Part shown: positions 1 to 11,479 of the stretch, one piece after another | Position numbering within the stretch: the stretch's first letter is position 1 | How the letters are laid out: every line of letters begins with the position of its first letter | Assembly (NCBI GenBank): GCA_021292165.1 | Contig: CM037877.1 | Span: 26,920,197 to 26,984,196, forward strand | DNA length: 64,000 bases | Source of the DNA: Shinisaurus crocodilurus | Taxonomy: Eukaryota > Chordata > Lepidosauria > Squamata > Shinisauridae | Direction: 5' to 3' | Position numbers and translations under genes: made by a program | The notes under the pieces: generated by a model | Databases searched by the model: none | Seen by the model: the letters and a program-made list of their open reading frames with translations, nothing else | What the model was told of the DNA's origin: nothing

Positions 1-247
1 TGCTGCTCTTGCCAGTCGGCTCTGTAGCCAATTCCCCGTACCCATGATGGGGTCAGTTGCCTGGGTTCGGATGATACGACAACCCATTGCAGGTACAACA
101 ATCCCTACAACAGCCTATGGGTTGTTGGTGTGACTTGTTGCCTGCAAAAAAGTCACCCTGGATAAATCGGTCCAGGTTGACACGATATGACAACCCATCG
201 TGGGTAGCAAACCACGATGTGTTGTCGTGTCGTGCAAACCCAGTCAC
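1..247. mobile_element. Inverted-repeat DNA element, GGGTTC family, copy A (cut by window start)
   Basis: Ends resemble CTGGGTTCGGATGATACGAC at about 61 and its complement GTCGTGTCGTGCAAACCCAG at 243. Related copies lie at 11480-11948, 45600-45931 and 50340-51062. Internal sequence is rich in ACAACCCA/TGGGTTGT and has no coding capacity. Confidence 0.6.
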
Positions 248-288
248 CGAGTACATACATTTCCTCCCAATATTCTGCCATCTCTGAA

Positions 289-1120
289 CATAGAATCATA
301 GAATAGTAGAGTTGGAAGGGGTCTGTAAGGCCATCGAGTCCAACCCCCTGCTCAATGCAGGAACCCAAGTCAAAGCATCCCTGACAGATGGCTGTCCAGC
401 TGCACCTTGAACACCTCCAGTGTGGGAGAGCCCACTACCTCCCTAGGTGATTAGTTCTATTAGCATATTGCTCTAACAGTCAGGAAATTTTTTCCTGATG
501 TCCAGGCAAAATCTGGCTTCTTGTAACTTGAGCCCATTATTTTGTGTCCTGCTATCTGGGGTGATCGAGAAGAGATCCTGGCCCTCCTCTGTGTGACAAC
601 CCTTCAAGTACTGGAAGAATGCTATCATATCTCCCCTCAGTCTTCTCTTTTGGAGGCTAAACATGTCCAGTTCTTTCAGTCTCTCCTCATAGGGCTTTGT
701 TTCAAGTCCCCTAATCATCTTTGTTGCCCTCCTCTGAACCCTTTCCAGTTTGTCTATATCCTTCTTAAAGTGTGGTGCCCAGAACTGGACGCAGTACTCA
801 AGATGAGGCCTAACCAGTGCTGAGTAGAGGGGAACTACTTCCCGCAATTTGGAAGTTATACTTCTATTAATGCAGCCCAAAACAGCATTTGCCTTTTTTG
901 CAGCCACATCACATTGCTGGCTCAGATTCAGCTTGTGACCTACAACAATTCCAAGATCCTTCTCACTTGTAGTATTGTTCAGCCAAGTATCCCCCATCCT
1001 GTAACTGTGCATTTGTTTTCTTTTTCCTAGGTGCAGCACTTGGCATTTATCCCTATTAAATTTCACTTTGCTTTGGCCACACTTTGCACATTTATCATCA
1101 TTATTATTACAAGCGGGCAT
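289..1120 (-). mobile_element. CR1 LINE, 3' part with ORF2 C-terminus
   Basis: The minus-strand open frame from 1120 to 473 encodes the C-terminal part of a CR1 reverse transcriptase (KDLGIVVGHKLNLSQQC; then LRPHLEYCVQFW-like and RRATKMIRGLE motifs). The 3' end at 289 carries the octamer ATTCTATG in tandem, the CR1 hallmark. It is 5'-truncated, which is normal for CR1. Confidence 0.93.
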
Positions 1121-2109
1121 TTTAATGCACTTTGGGTCAGGCTGATCATCCCTTGCTGGTTTTCTTGCTTGAATAAAGCTCCTGTTCCTTTGGCCAGTGG
1201 ATGGGGCCAGAGCGTTCTTCCCCCTCTTCCTTCTGAAGTCCCAAAAGGCAACTGTCAGTTGGAGATGAGTGTTTCTGGCAGGGAGGGGAAAGCAAACTCC
1301 CTGCGGCAGCTCTTTCTCTGGCCAATGGATGGGCCAGGTTGGCCTCCCCCTTGGCTAGATGTCATTCCTGGGAAGCAGGGGGTCCAGGCTCCCCGTGGCC
1401 CTCCGTCCCCTGGCTGATGGCAGAAGCCAGAGTGTGCCTCCCTTCTGCTCCCCAGTCCCAGGGCCAGTTCATACCAGTACTTTAACAAGGCTTCTTCTGT
1501 TGCTGTGAAATGGTATATTGTGGTGTGTGTGTGTGTTTTAATGCTCAGCATGACAAATATCATGCATTCTCTGGTGTGATATTTCTAACACAGTCATATG
1601 GAAACAGACAAGGTTTTTTTAAAGGCCTGCAGCAGTTTCGTGCTCTGTGTGTTTCTGCACGGTGTAAACTGCATCGCTATTTTTGCTTCATGTTTGTCTC
1701 CAGGGGGAAATATCAAAGCTAATAGTAGGTGTTTCCTGAATCTAATTTAAACAGGTTTTTATTTCATTATAACAGGCATTTAGCCGTTATAATATTATAA
1801 AAGGCATTTCTGTTTCATCCTATTAAAAGGGCTTTCTGTTAGAATAAGTAAATGGCATTTGGCAGAAAACTGCTCATAAAAGAGAAATGAGTTCCTTGGC
1901 AGGGGAAATCATGTGAACTGGATTGTCTCAATGATTTTGTTAAATTACCTTTGATGTGTTCCTTATTTTCATTTCAATACACTTGCTGGTGCCTAACTGT
2001 GAAGATAAAATGGTTTTAGTACGCTTTTTTTTTTTTTTTTTAATTAGCATTGAATATGGTGATAATTAGAACTTGATGTGGGATGATGTGAAACCCACAG
2101 GAGGAATTC
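1121..2109. other. Unassigned intergenic DNA
   Basis: No coding exon recognised. It includes a loosely repeated GGCCA(G/A)TGGATGGG motif (about 1195 and 1320), a short (GT)n at 1522-1536, and a T-run at 2027-2041. Open frames here are short and lack known motifs. Confidence 0.5.
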
Positions 2110-2262
2110 CATTGGGGAAGGAGCATTGCTGTTTTGTATGCAGAAGGTCCCAGGTTCAATCTCCAGGTACAGCTGGGAAAAACTCCTATCTCGAACCCTA
2201 CAAAGCCACTGCTAGTCATTGTACACAACTGAACTGACTCGGTACAAAGCAGCTTCCTGTCC
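2110..2262 (+). mobile_element. tRNA-derived SINE (Sauria-like)
   Basis: A tRNA-like head with a B-box-like GGTTCAATCTCC is followed by a body ending GACTCGGTACAAAGCAGCTTCCTGT, the layout of reptile tRNA SINEs. The 5' A-box part is degenerate. Confidence 0.65.
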
Positions 2263-2458
2263 CCTCAATCTTCTTTTCTAGCCCGGAGCAGAGGATTTCT
2301 GCAGAGAATTTCACCCGCTCAAATCAAATGTCAGCCCTTTTTTTTGCTTATGGTGACAGCCCAGGGTCCTGTGGACAAGACACGGCTGGACTTAGGGATG
2401 GGTGAGCTGGCTGCTTGCCCTGGGTGCCGAACTGAGGAGGGCACTCGCTCAGTGGCTC

Positions 2459-2587
2459 AGGGCGCAATCCTATCAGCATGTTTAGACAGGAAAAGGCCCT
2501 ACAACTCCCAGCATGCCCCATGGCTAGCTGGGGCATGCTGGGAATTGTAGGACCTTTTTCGGTCTAAACATGCATAGGAATGCGCTG
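2459..2587. mobile_element. Palindromic MITE family 1, copy 1
   Basis: A near-perfect hairpin. The arms run GGGCGCAATCCTAT...TTTAGACAG and CAACTCCCAGCATGCCCC, then their complement. Other copies: 8176, 31569, 43109, 61628; half copies at 40057, 42140, 54990. Non-coding. Confidence 0.8.
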
Positions 2588-2689
2588 TCAGTGTTTGTTG
2601 AGTGTACAGTTTGCCATGAGATAAGGCTAAAAAAGCAGTAAGTGCCTCTCTAACCTTTTTCCCTCCATGTTGTGACTCTAACCTTTATT

Positions 2690-3115
2690 TCTCAATGTTT
2701 TTCCTCAATGTTTTTTCCTCGGCTGTTTTCTGGAGCTGCCTCTTTTCAGCATGCAATTCCTTTGCTGAAGGAACTGCACTGGCTACGTATTCGCTACCAG
2801 GCCAGGTTTAAGGTTCTGGTAGTAGTGCACAAATCCCGAAACAACTTGGGACCAGGATACCTGAGGGAGTGCCTTCTCCCTTACCATCCTGCCCGGTCAC
2901 TGAGGTCATCAGAGGACATTCTCCTGGTGGTTCCACATGGACTTATGGCCCAATTGGAATCCACCGGGAGAAGAGCCTTCAATGTGGTGGCTCCACTTCT
3001 ATGGAACTACCTGCCTCTGGAGGTCAGGCAGGCTCCGACACTGTGTTGCTTTCAGCGCCTGCTGGAGACATCCTTTTTCTGGGAAGCTTTCCTTGCTGAC
3101 CAGCCATGGTTTTAA
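2690..3115 (+). mobile_element. L2/CR1-type LINE, C-terminal end of ORF2
   Basis: The plus-strand frame encodes the conserved tail LKELHWLRIRYQARFKVLV, later RRAFNVVAPLLWNYLPLEVR. This is typical of the region after the reverse transcriptase in vertebrate L2-like LINEs. Most of the element is missing. Confidence 0.8.
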
Positions 3116-3154
3116 TGTTACCTTGTTTTTAACGCACTGTTTTTACTCTTTTAT

Positions 3155-5075
3155 CTGTTTTTTTAATATAAATTTTATTTACTTTTCAAAACAATATAAC
3201 AAAAAACAGTAATAACACAACAATTTAACTTAAACCACATAAATAAATCATAAAGTGCACACCCCCCACACCCCTCCTAGGGACCACTTTATATACTTCC
3301 ATCCCCTTGATCAAATGAATTCCAAATTCCAAAAATATAACATATCCTGACAAGGCATACTCCCCCTCTCCTTTATTAATACATAGTCTAATAATTGGTT
3401 CCATATATCCATAAAATTACTATTCTTTAACTGTCCTTTTTTGCATTTGATACTACAAGTTAGTTTATCATTTAGGGCTATATCCCAAACTTCCTTATAC
3501 CAATCAGTTATTAGGAAAACATGTTGTACTTTCCATTTTCTCGCTATCATTAGCCTAGCCGCAGTTAACAAGTTTACAATTAATTCCTTCGTATTTTGGT
3601 CACAAATAAGTTTCTCCGTTATTGATAACAATGCTAGTTTTGGACAGACCTCTAAGTTAATACCAATAATTTCCGATATTTCTGTAAAAACCTCTCGCCA
3701 AAAAACCAGTACATTTTTACAACTCCACCACATATGAGCATATGTCCCTTTTTCCTGACATCCTCTCCAACAAAATGCGGAGCAATTATTATCTATTCTA
3801 TTTAATCTTACTGGAGTTAAGTACCATCTCCAAATTAGTTTATAAAAATTCTCCTTTATCCTAGTTGACATAACTTTCACAATCCATCTATCCCATATGT
3901 TGTTCCAACCCACCTTCGAGGTCACCTCTTCAAATTCATTATCCCATACTGTCTTTAACTGGTCATCTTGTTCTTCCGCTTTTTGAATCACTCTATATAA
4001 ATCCCTTGTTATACCTCTTGTTGACTCATTGCCAAGTTGTAGGCCATCTCTAGATGTAACAATCTTTTCAAATTTAGTTAAATCTCTCTCATACTCAGTT
4101 TTCCTTTTCCACTTCTTCGACCACTGTTCTAACTGTAATAAATTTAACCACAACACTCTTCTTCTCCCAACAATTTTCAATATTTGGTCTCTAGTCCCCA
4201 TCTTTTCCACCCAATCAGATAATCTAATAACCCTTTCTTTTCTTAGTTTACCCTCCAAAACCAATCTTAAATTTTTGGGGAAATCATTTAGAGCCACCAC
4301 CGGAGTTAATGGAGAAATCCCTGGTATAAATATGGCCGGGTGACCGGCCAGATGGGCGATTGATAAATGTAATAAATAAAGAAATAAATATGTTCCTCAT
4401 AGTACTCCAAATCTCTAACAAACTTCTTTAAAAAGGGTTGTCTATGTTTTTTTATCAAGTTATTATTTTTTTTGAGAAAAAGAATATTCTCCAAAGAATT
4501 TCGTAATTCAGATGTTTCTAACTCCAACCACATTATTTCATTAGGCCATGCTATAATATCCACTGTATGTCACTCTTAATTGATTAGCTATATAATACCA
4601 TTTTAAATTTGGAAGACCCAAACCCCCAACTTTTTGTGCTTTATACCATCTTGTTTTGGTAATCCTAGACTTTTTCCCTCCATTACAATATGTGTTAATA
4701 ATTGTTTGCCATTCTTTAAGTTCCTTATCTGATATCGCACTTGGTATCATCCTAAATAAAAAAATTATCTTGGGCAGAATCTTCGTTTTAATCAAAGCAA
4801 TTCTACCAAACCAGGAAAGTCCAATTTTTTAATACTCCTCTATTTTATTCTTAACCTCATTCTTTAATTTCCTATAATTCTGTTCTCCCAATTTATCTAT
4901 ATCTTTTGGAATTACAATTCCTAAGTATTTAATTACATTATCAATCTTAACATTGCTTTTTTTCCTACACATTTCCATCTCTTCTCTTTTACTATAATTA
5001 AACAACAAAAACTTAGATTTGTCCCAATTAATCTGTAGCCCCATTACTGACCATGTGTTTATTGTCCATATTTTT
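3155..5075 (-). mobile_element. L1 LINE, 3' part of ORF2, 5'-truncated and disrupted
   Basis: The minus-strand frame 4300-3311 (329 codons) encodes an L1 ORF2 C-terminus: YKLIWRWYLTPVRL, then CWRGC...GTYAHMWWSC (the Cys-rich end). Upstream pieces 4563-4306, 4795-4541 and 5110-4829 are the same protein broken by stops or frameshifts. Its 3' end is the AT-rich stretch near 3155. About 65 bp at 4325-4392 (CCGGCCAGATGGGCGAT plus an AATAAA-like tail) look like a foreign repeat tail lodged in the ORF. Confidence 0.88.
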
Positions 5076-5076
5076 A

Positions 5077-5132
5077 TAGCCCCTGAAGAAGGTCCAGAAA
5101 TATATGCCACAGGACCAAAACGTGTTGGGCTA
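5077..5132 (+). ncRNA. Hammerhead-ribozyme-like motif (Penelope-like fragment)
   Basis: Folded by eye. Stem I TAGCCC (5077-5082) pairs with GGGCTA (5127-5132). The core CTGAAGA at 5083-5089 fits CUGANGA. Stem II GGTCC (5091-5095) pairs with GGACC (5112-5116). AAAA follows (GAAA expected, so G12 is changed), then the short ACGTGTT stem III and cleavage region. AATAAA follows at 5141. It probably derives from a Penelope-like element; loss of G12 should weaken cleavage. Confidence 0.55.
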
Positions 5133-5410
5133 CTTGGAAGAATAAAACTTTATTTTTCTACATCCCGAGACTTGTTCTCTCCTTTCCATTGACTTCTATA
5201 AGGCCAGCCAGTATGCTATTGGTTCTCCAGATCACCTGACAAATTGCAATACCCCTCTCTGGCCAGTATCTGGGTGGCGGTGTGGCATTACAACCAAACC
5301 AATAGCTCCCTTCAAGAGCTAGTCTGGTAGTGCAGGGAATATGGCTCTGGGGCCCTACCACCAGAGTCTCTGGTAGAAGGGCCATACCATAGATGTTTTA
5401 CCACATGTAT

Positions 5411-5635
5411 ATTTTAATTTATTAAAATTCTATCCCACCTTTCCTCCAAGTTGCTCAAGGCAGCGTGCATGGTTCTGACCCTTCTTTTATCCTCACAACA
5501 ACCCTGTGAAATAGGTTACGCTGAGCTGGTGACTGGCCTAAGGTTAGCCAGTGATTTTCATAGCTGAGTGAGGATTAAAAGCTGGGTCTCCCCAGTCCCA
5601 GCCCAACACTAGCCACTATTATTTTGTTTATTTAT
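5411..5635 (-). mobile_element. tRNA-derived/MIR-like SINE
   Basis: On the minus strand a degenerate tRNA head leads to the core (GCTATGAAAATCACTGGC-like, then CACAGGGTTGTTGTGAGGAT) and an AT-rich tail. It is older and more diverged than the SINEs at 10601 and 25141. Confidence 0.6.
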
Positions 5636-7109
5636 ACAGACATTTATATCCCACCCTACTAGTACCCATGCACCACTCAGAACAGCTCACAACAATTTAA
5701 AACCACAGCACAGTATAAAGCCACGCATTTAATTAAAAAATCATACAACAGAATTTAAAAAAAAACACAGAGGGCGACATCACACTGGCATAATCATAGC
5801 ATGATTAATCAGTTGCAGTGTATTATGCATTGTGTAGTCTTAAGGCCAAAAATGTATACCTGAAGTACTAAAGTATCACAAGGATGAAAACTCTAGAAAC
5901 TTGTGTTCAGATTCAATGGACAATTGAGGATTTTCAGCAAGTCTGACAGCAGTTTAAGAACATTGTTCCACAGCCCTTACATTTCTTCAAAGTGTTGATA
6001 GACGCGAGAGGATGCCTTCTACTTAGATCATACTAATGGTCTTTTTAGTCCACTACTGTCAACTCTGGCAGGAAGTGGAGTGGAGACATTTCCTCTGAAT
6101 TTTGAACAGTTTGCATCTGCCTTAGCAAATCCAGGTGTTCATAGCCAACGTTCAGTATACATCCATGGCAAACAAGAGGCTGAAAGTGTAGTGAGAAATT
6201 CAAGGGACACCCAAGCATTTTTTGACAGGCAATTGTAAATACTCCTTTGCCGGTCAGCATTAATTTAGGTAAATCAAGAGAAGATAAGTAATCTCTTTCA
6301 ATATCTTAAATAGTAACTGAAAGCCACTTCAGTGAATATGTGTCATGCTTTTCTCAGATGCCAATATACTTGGCATTCCTTCGCAGAATGTTGGCTCATT
6401 GCTTTAATAGTGATTCAGGGGTGGGTGGTGGGTGGATTCTGGACTTTTTTGCAAAAGCTGTGAATAAAACACCTCTCATCCAACTACTGACCTGACCCAA
6501 GCTTTAAAATCCAACAGCCCAGGCTGGGATTATTTTCTGCAAAAGTTATTTTCTTTCCCCAGACTACTTCACAAAGACTGCATTGTTCCAAGTGGCCTTT
6601 ACATAACTGCTTGCCTCATTATCTCCAAAATATTTTGGGAGAGAAGCTGGATAAAGTTGTGATGCAAGTTATTTTTTAATACTTTTTTTTTGTATGCAGA
6701 CTTTGTGGGAACAAAATGACACAGCATAATGTTTGAAAACGTCCTTACTTATTACCTTAAAGCAAGGAGGTTTCTCTGCCTGCTGAACACCTCAAGAAGA
6801 GTATCCTTTTCTTAAGGTTGTAAGGTACAACTTTCCTTAAATTGTTTTAAACATTTCCCACATCTGTAAATTAAATCAACCCCACCCCGATAAAACACCC
6901 TATATGGATGAGAATGCATAATCCATTATCAAATGGTTCCTACTCTGTAATAGATCAGCAATGTTTAGGAATGACTAAAGCTATTCTTGGTGTTTTGAGA
7001 AATAAAATGCATCAAGATTATTATTAATAATAATTTGTGTAGTACTTTTTGGAGTGCGGAGTGCTTTATGGCCCCTTACCAAGCCCCATACAACAACGGG
7101 CATCCTTAT
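5636..7109. other. Unassigned intergenic DNA
   Basis: 5640-5765 resembles a LINE 3' UTR in antisense (TTTATATCCCACCCT, AGCTCACAACAATTTAAAA). The rest is AT-rich with no recognised repeat. A 71-codon minus-strand frame at 6260-6045 has no known motif. Confidence 0.45.
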
Positions 7110-7122
7110 TTGGCTGATCAGG

Positions 7123-7575
7123 GCACAGTCCTATCGACTGTGCCCTCGATGCTCTTAAGCCGCTGAACTCGGAGGCTTACCAGCATCTGGTGCAGAGCGG
7201 GAGGAGCGGTGGAGGCAATCTCCGCCTCCCCACACCTCCCGCTCTGCATTTCAGCTAGACGGCCGATTTCGGCCATCTCGCTGAGGTGCTTTGGAGGAGG
7301 AGGGAAGGAGGCTGGAGCGCCTTCAGTATACCTCATATCCTGGTGGCCCCGGTTTCCTCCCTCCCCCTCCCCCCAGAACGCCCCCTTTACCCCCCTCTCC
7401 GAGGTCGATTTCCCAACCTCAGAGAGGCAGCTGGCGCTGTTCTTTCTGCGCCAGCTGTGAAGTGGTGGGGAGGGGGTCAGAGCACGCAAGGATCCCCTGT
7501 CTCCAACCTCAGATCTGGAAATCCAAATTATCCGATGGCCTCCTAGATGCTGTCTAGGGGCCATAGGATCACTCT
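7123..7575. mobile_element. Dispersed GC-rich repeat (GGGCACAGTCCTAT family), copy 1
   Basis: About 450 bp bounded by GGGCACAGTCCTATC and, inverted, GGCCATAGGATCACTCTCCC. A second similar copy lies at 60709-61165 and a third, rearranged, at 41127-41575. The overlapping open frames are Pro/Ser-rich by composition and are not believed. Confidence 0.6.
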
Positions 7576-8175
7576 CCCTATCACACACAGAAAACAGGGT
7601 TGGGGTAAAAATGTTTAGAGCAAAAGGGACATGGGGCTGGAGGGAACTGAACCCTCTCTGTAACCATGGCTTACCTCCCATAGCCCTATCTCCCTTAGGC
7701 TGCTTTCCTCCCAGCCTTTTTCACTTCTGGTATCAGAGCTCGGCAGAGGAGAAAGATACCTGAGCAGTCAGACTGTGGGTGGATGAAGTGCAGGGGGTAG
7801 AGGAGACCCATGTGCCCCTTTTGCTATAAAAACTAAACACACACACAAAACTATACACAGACCCCGCCACTGCCTTATATACAGACTCGGGCATAAGCAA
7901 ACAAATCTGCCGCTGTCACTTCTAGTTTGTCCCTAACATCATGCAGTGAGTACTACTACTCACTGAGGTAGGATTTGAGGCTGAATTCTCATCGGTTCAA
8001 AGTTCACAATATGCCAGCCCAACGTCACTCCTGATAGCAAACTTGGGTGGGGAATGTCAACAGGACTGCCACCAAACCAAAGCCACTGAGAAACAAGAGG
8101 GGCATGTTTAGGGGAAGCCCGATGTTTGTAGAAGTACAGCAGCAGCAACAAAACACTTTTTGAAAAAAATGAAGG
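7576..8175. other. Unassigned intergenic DNA
   Basis: No gene or classified repeat recognised. Confidence 0.4.
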
Positions 8176-8283
8176 ATACAATCCTATGCATATTTAGACA
8201 GAAAAAAGTCCCACAAGTCCCAGCATTAATATTGGGAGTTGTAGGGCTTTTTTCTGTCTAAATATGCATAGGATGATGCCCTA
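8176..8283. mobile_element. Palindromic MITE family 1, copy 2 (short)
   Basis: Arms ACAATCCTATGCATATTTAGACAG and complement; the central GCATGCCCC part is deleted compared with other copies. Confidence 0.75.
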
Positions 8284-8804
8284 AGGGGCCAAACCCCCAA
8301 CCCTGCCCCCACTAGCCCAATGATGTCTGGGCATGCGCAGTGGCTACAGAATATTAGTGCCAGTTGCAAAAGGAAAACAACATGGGGGTTTGGGAGAGAG
8401 GAATGCCCTGCTTGAAGGGAATAGCTACCTGGAACACTGGACAGGAGCACTCTTGCTAGGAAGGATGATATACCACTTCAGCATTTTGTTGTAGGTTCCC
8501 CTGCTTTATCCCTAAACCTATTCTAACAACTGAGACCTATCACCAAAGCTCTGTAATTGTTTAGAACCTGCTTCTCAATCCAGACCCATGGCCTACAAGT
8601 TGTTATAAGCATTTACTCTTTGCCCAACATTTTCTCCAGCAACCAAACCACAAGATTCCCACATTGCACTGGGCAGACAACCAAGTACAAGATGGTTATT
8701 GGGAAAACTAGTGTTCCAAATGCTAAAGCAAATATGGTAAATGTCTTGCGAGGGAGTGCTGCAATCTTGTCTGTCCCACCTGTGCTTGTGTGCAATTCAG
8801 TAAT
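8284..8804. other. Unassigned intergenic DNA
   Basis: No recognised gene or repeat. Confidence 0.4.
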
Positions 8805-8860
8805 GAGTGTGTGTGTGTGTGTGTGCGTGCGTGCACGCACACGCACACACACACACACAG
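8805..8860. repeat. Palindromic (TG)n-(CA)n tract
   Basis: (GT)n, then GCGTGCGTGCACGCACACGC, then (CA)n: one inverted alternating purine-pyrimidine run of about 54 bp, able to form a cruciform or Z-DNA. Confidence 0.9.
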
Positions 8861-10224
8861 GACTGGCCTTATGTTCCAACCTAGCCTCCTCTTACCATTC
8901 CAACTTTCTACCATGATCTTTCTGTTTGGATACACGCACAGATATCTTGTTGATACGCTGATGGGTTACAATCTGTTTTCAGCAGCTGACCCAGACATAA
9001 CATCATCATTTCCTGATTAGATTGATATGGGTTTCTATTATTTGCTTTTTTTACGCCTTGAGAAACAATTCTTTTTTGTTGTTGTACGGTAAACAGCATT
9101 GCAAGGCCCATATTAAATCATAATTATTTACCATGCTGTTCATGCACCTTTGTCCCCAAGGAGCATGGTGACGTGAATTTACAGGAAGATCGGGGTATTT
9201 CTCACCAACAGCTTCCTGTTATTGATATGCTTTTGTTTAGTTGTGATCTTTTTTTTAGCCTTTCAGATTCTCAAGGGAAAAATAAACCAGCACATTCCAT
9301 TAATCACAGTAATGGAGACCATAGTTGGGTGTCTTAACAAAATAGTTTTAATTCACTGGATTCCACACCAGGTTATGTCAAAGTTTAAAAATAAATTAGC
9401 AAGTGTTTTTTTTTAAATAACAATTCATAGTTGAACTATGCCTGGGGTAGTTCAACTGAAGTCATTGGGATTGCTTCAGAATAGAGTGACTTAAAAGTGC
9501 GTTCTTTGAAATTCTGTGACACATCCAAGTAAATGTGTCTAGAATCTACATGCATGTTTTTAAAATTGAAACTTGGCAGAGTTATCCTATGGTTCCAATT
9601 AGGAATGTACAGATTTTCTTAAATCTGTTCCGTCTATGTTTCACGGATTACCAGGAGCCTTTCATTCCATCGTCCACTCATTGACAGAATCTGATTTTAA
9701 AAAATAAATAAAAATTGAGGGATAGACAAGAATTTCATTCCTGTTTGCAAATGTGCATTTGTGCTAATGCAGACGTACATTTGTGCAAATCCCCCTCAAA
9801 AGTTAAAAAAATAGACTACAAGTCTGCGGAATCCATGTGACTCCGAAAAAGCCAGTCCGCAGCAGAATCCACAGGTCGGAGTCATAGAAATCCAAACTCG
9901 TTTTAATCTGTTGCAGATTTCTCCAACATTCTTAGTTTCAATACACCAGAACCAACACCAGTATACTGTAGTCACAACCATGCTCAAACAGCAGCAGAAT
10001 CAGCAGCACAGCAATAAGTGCAGAAGCACAACACCCTTGTGTGTCTCTAAAAACTGCTGCTGCGTGCCTGCCAATTATGCAACAACGGAGCCACCACGTT
10101 AGCTATGCATGGGAGGCACCAATCAATGCAGGGTGATGGCTGAACAACTCCCCCGATGTCACCCAACCCAACAGGCACACTCCTGCCACACACACACTAT
10201 ACAGCCTGGCACCTAGACATCTGT
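8861..10224. other. Unassigned intergenic DNA
   Basis: Includes an uncertain remnant near 9600-9795 that resembles the ends of short inverted-repeat elements (AGGAATGTACAG). No coding exon seen. Confidence 0.4.
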
Positions 10225-10380
10225 CAGAGCTTGTCTGAGCGTGGAAAGCTAAGCAGGGTCAAGCCTGGTTATTACTTGGATGGGAGACCCCTCCTCTAGT
10301 TTCCTGCATTGAGCAGGGGGTTGGACTCGATAGCCTTGTAGGCTCCTTCCAACTCTATGATCTATGAAATCTATGAAATC
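10225..10380 (+). mobile_element. 5S rRNA-CR1 chimeric SINE, copy 1
   Basis: 10228-10289 matches the middle of 5S rRNA: GGAAAGCTAAGCAGGGTC, GCCTGG, TACTTGGATGGGAGACC. These are box A, the intermediate element and box C of the internal Pol III promoter. It passes directly into a CR1 3' end (TGCATTGAGCAGGGGGTTGG, then TCTATGAAA repeats). The same junction occurs at 34949-35105. Confidence 0.82.
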
Positions 10381-10600
10381 ACTCTGCACAAACCTCCTTG
10401 GCCTTGTTCTGAGGGAAGGGGAGTTCTGAGAGGAGTCTTTACAGAAACGTTTGATTCTTACTGCAGGAACAATGCTTCCAGACAGTCTAGCAAAGGGAGT
10501 GTGTGTTTGTATGTGTAAAGCCAGGGCCCAGGGGCAGGGAGTTTGAACATTCCGCACATCCATCTCTTTTCTTGGAGAGTGTAGTGGGAAATTGTAGTGA

Positions 10601-10857
10601 GAGCCAGTGTGGCGTAGTGGTGAGAGTGTTGGACTGGGTGGGACTCGGGAGATCCGGGTTCTAGTCCCCGCTCGGCCATGAAACTCACTGGGTGACTTTG
10701 GGCCAGTCACTGACTCTCAGCCTAACCTACCTCACAGGGTTGTTGTGAGAATACAATGGAGAGGAGAAGGAGGAGGATTATGTAAGCCGCCTTGGGTTCC
10801 TTGAAGGAAAAGAAGGTGGGGTATAAATATAATAAATAAATAATAAATAAATAAATT
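10601..10857 (+). mobile_element. tRNA-derived SINE, full length
   Basis: Head GAGCCAGTGTGGCGTAGTGG (A-box region), GGTTCTAGTCCCC B box, conserved body CACTGGGTGACTTTGGGCCA and CTCACAGGGTTGTTGTGAG, then (AATAAAT)n tail. Sister copies at 25141, 25593 (antisense) and 39641. Confidence 0.88.
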
Positions 10858-11088
10858 GATGGAGGATGCTAGGAGTGATACTTGGAAGTATGGTCTCCAC
10901 CGCCCTGTTGAGTCCCTTCTCTGACTTAGTACCTGTGTGGTGTGCCTTGTCCTTGCAGCCTCCATTACAGAAATGGACAACTAGCTGTCAAAACACCGGT
11001 TCCTTTCAAAAGGGGATGGCTCACGTTTTTCCATGTTCTTGAGCACCTAGAGCCTTGGGAACCAGGGGGAACGTGCGGACATTCTTAG

Positions 11089-11117
11089 TATAAAAAAAAA
11101 GAAAGAAAGAAAAAAAG
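11089..11117. repeat. A-rich low-complexity tract
   Basis: A run of A with GAAA interruptions. Confidence 0.7.
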
Positions 11118-11354
11118 AGGATCTTGCCAGGAAGGGGGTGTAAATCACATCACCCCCTTTTCACGAGCATAGATCACTTGCACCATTGGTTTGGCTTGCC
11201 ATTTGACAGCTGTCAAACCAAACCATGGGGAGGGAAGGCAATTTGGAGCCTCTCTGGGTCAATGTCCAGGGTTAGTACCTCCCTGGTCATTGCCCAGGTG
11301 AGGCTGCCTATTTTCATACCTCTGTAAGTGCGCAGGTGTGCACTTGTGAAAGAC

Positions 11355-11381
11355 CATATATATATATATATATATATATAG
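11355..11381. repeat. (TA)n microsatellite
   Basis: About 12 uninterrupted TA units. Confidence 0.95.
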
Positions 11382-11479
11382 CACAAATATCTGCACACAT
11401 TACGGGGACCCCAAAAATAATTTTTAAAAATAGGTTGGCAACCATGGCTGTCAGTTGCTGTCAAAAACAGGGGTTGCAA

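Noticed and set aside
7118..7681. 187-codon minus-strand open frame
   Set aside because: It lies over an interspersed GC-rich repeat found also at 60709; codon pattern and composition give no sign of selection.
10228..10289. 5S rRNA gene
   Set aside because: Only the middle of 5S is present and it continues into a CR1 tail; it is a SINE, not a functional rRNA gene.
10601..10690. tRNA gene
   Set aside because: The tRNA-like boxes belong to a SINE head with conserved non-tRNA body and tail; no intact cloverleaf was found.
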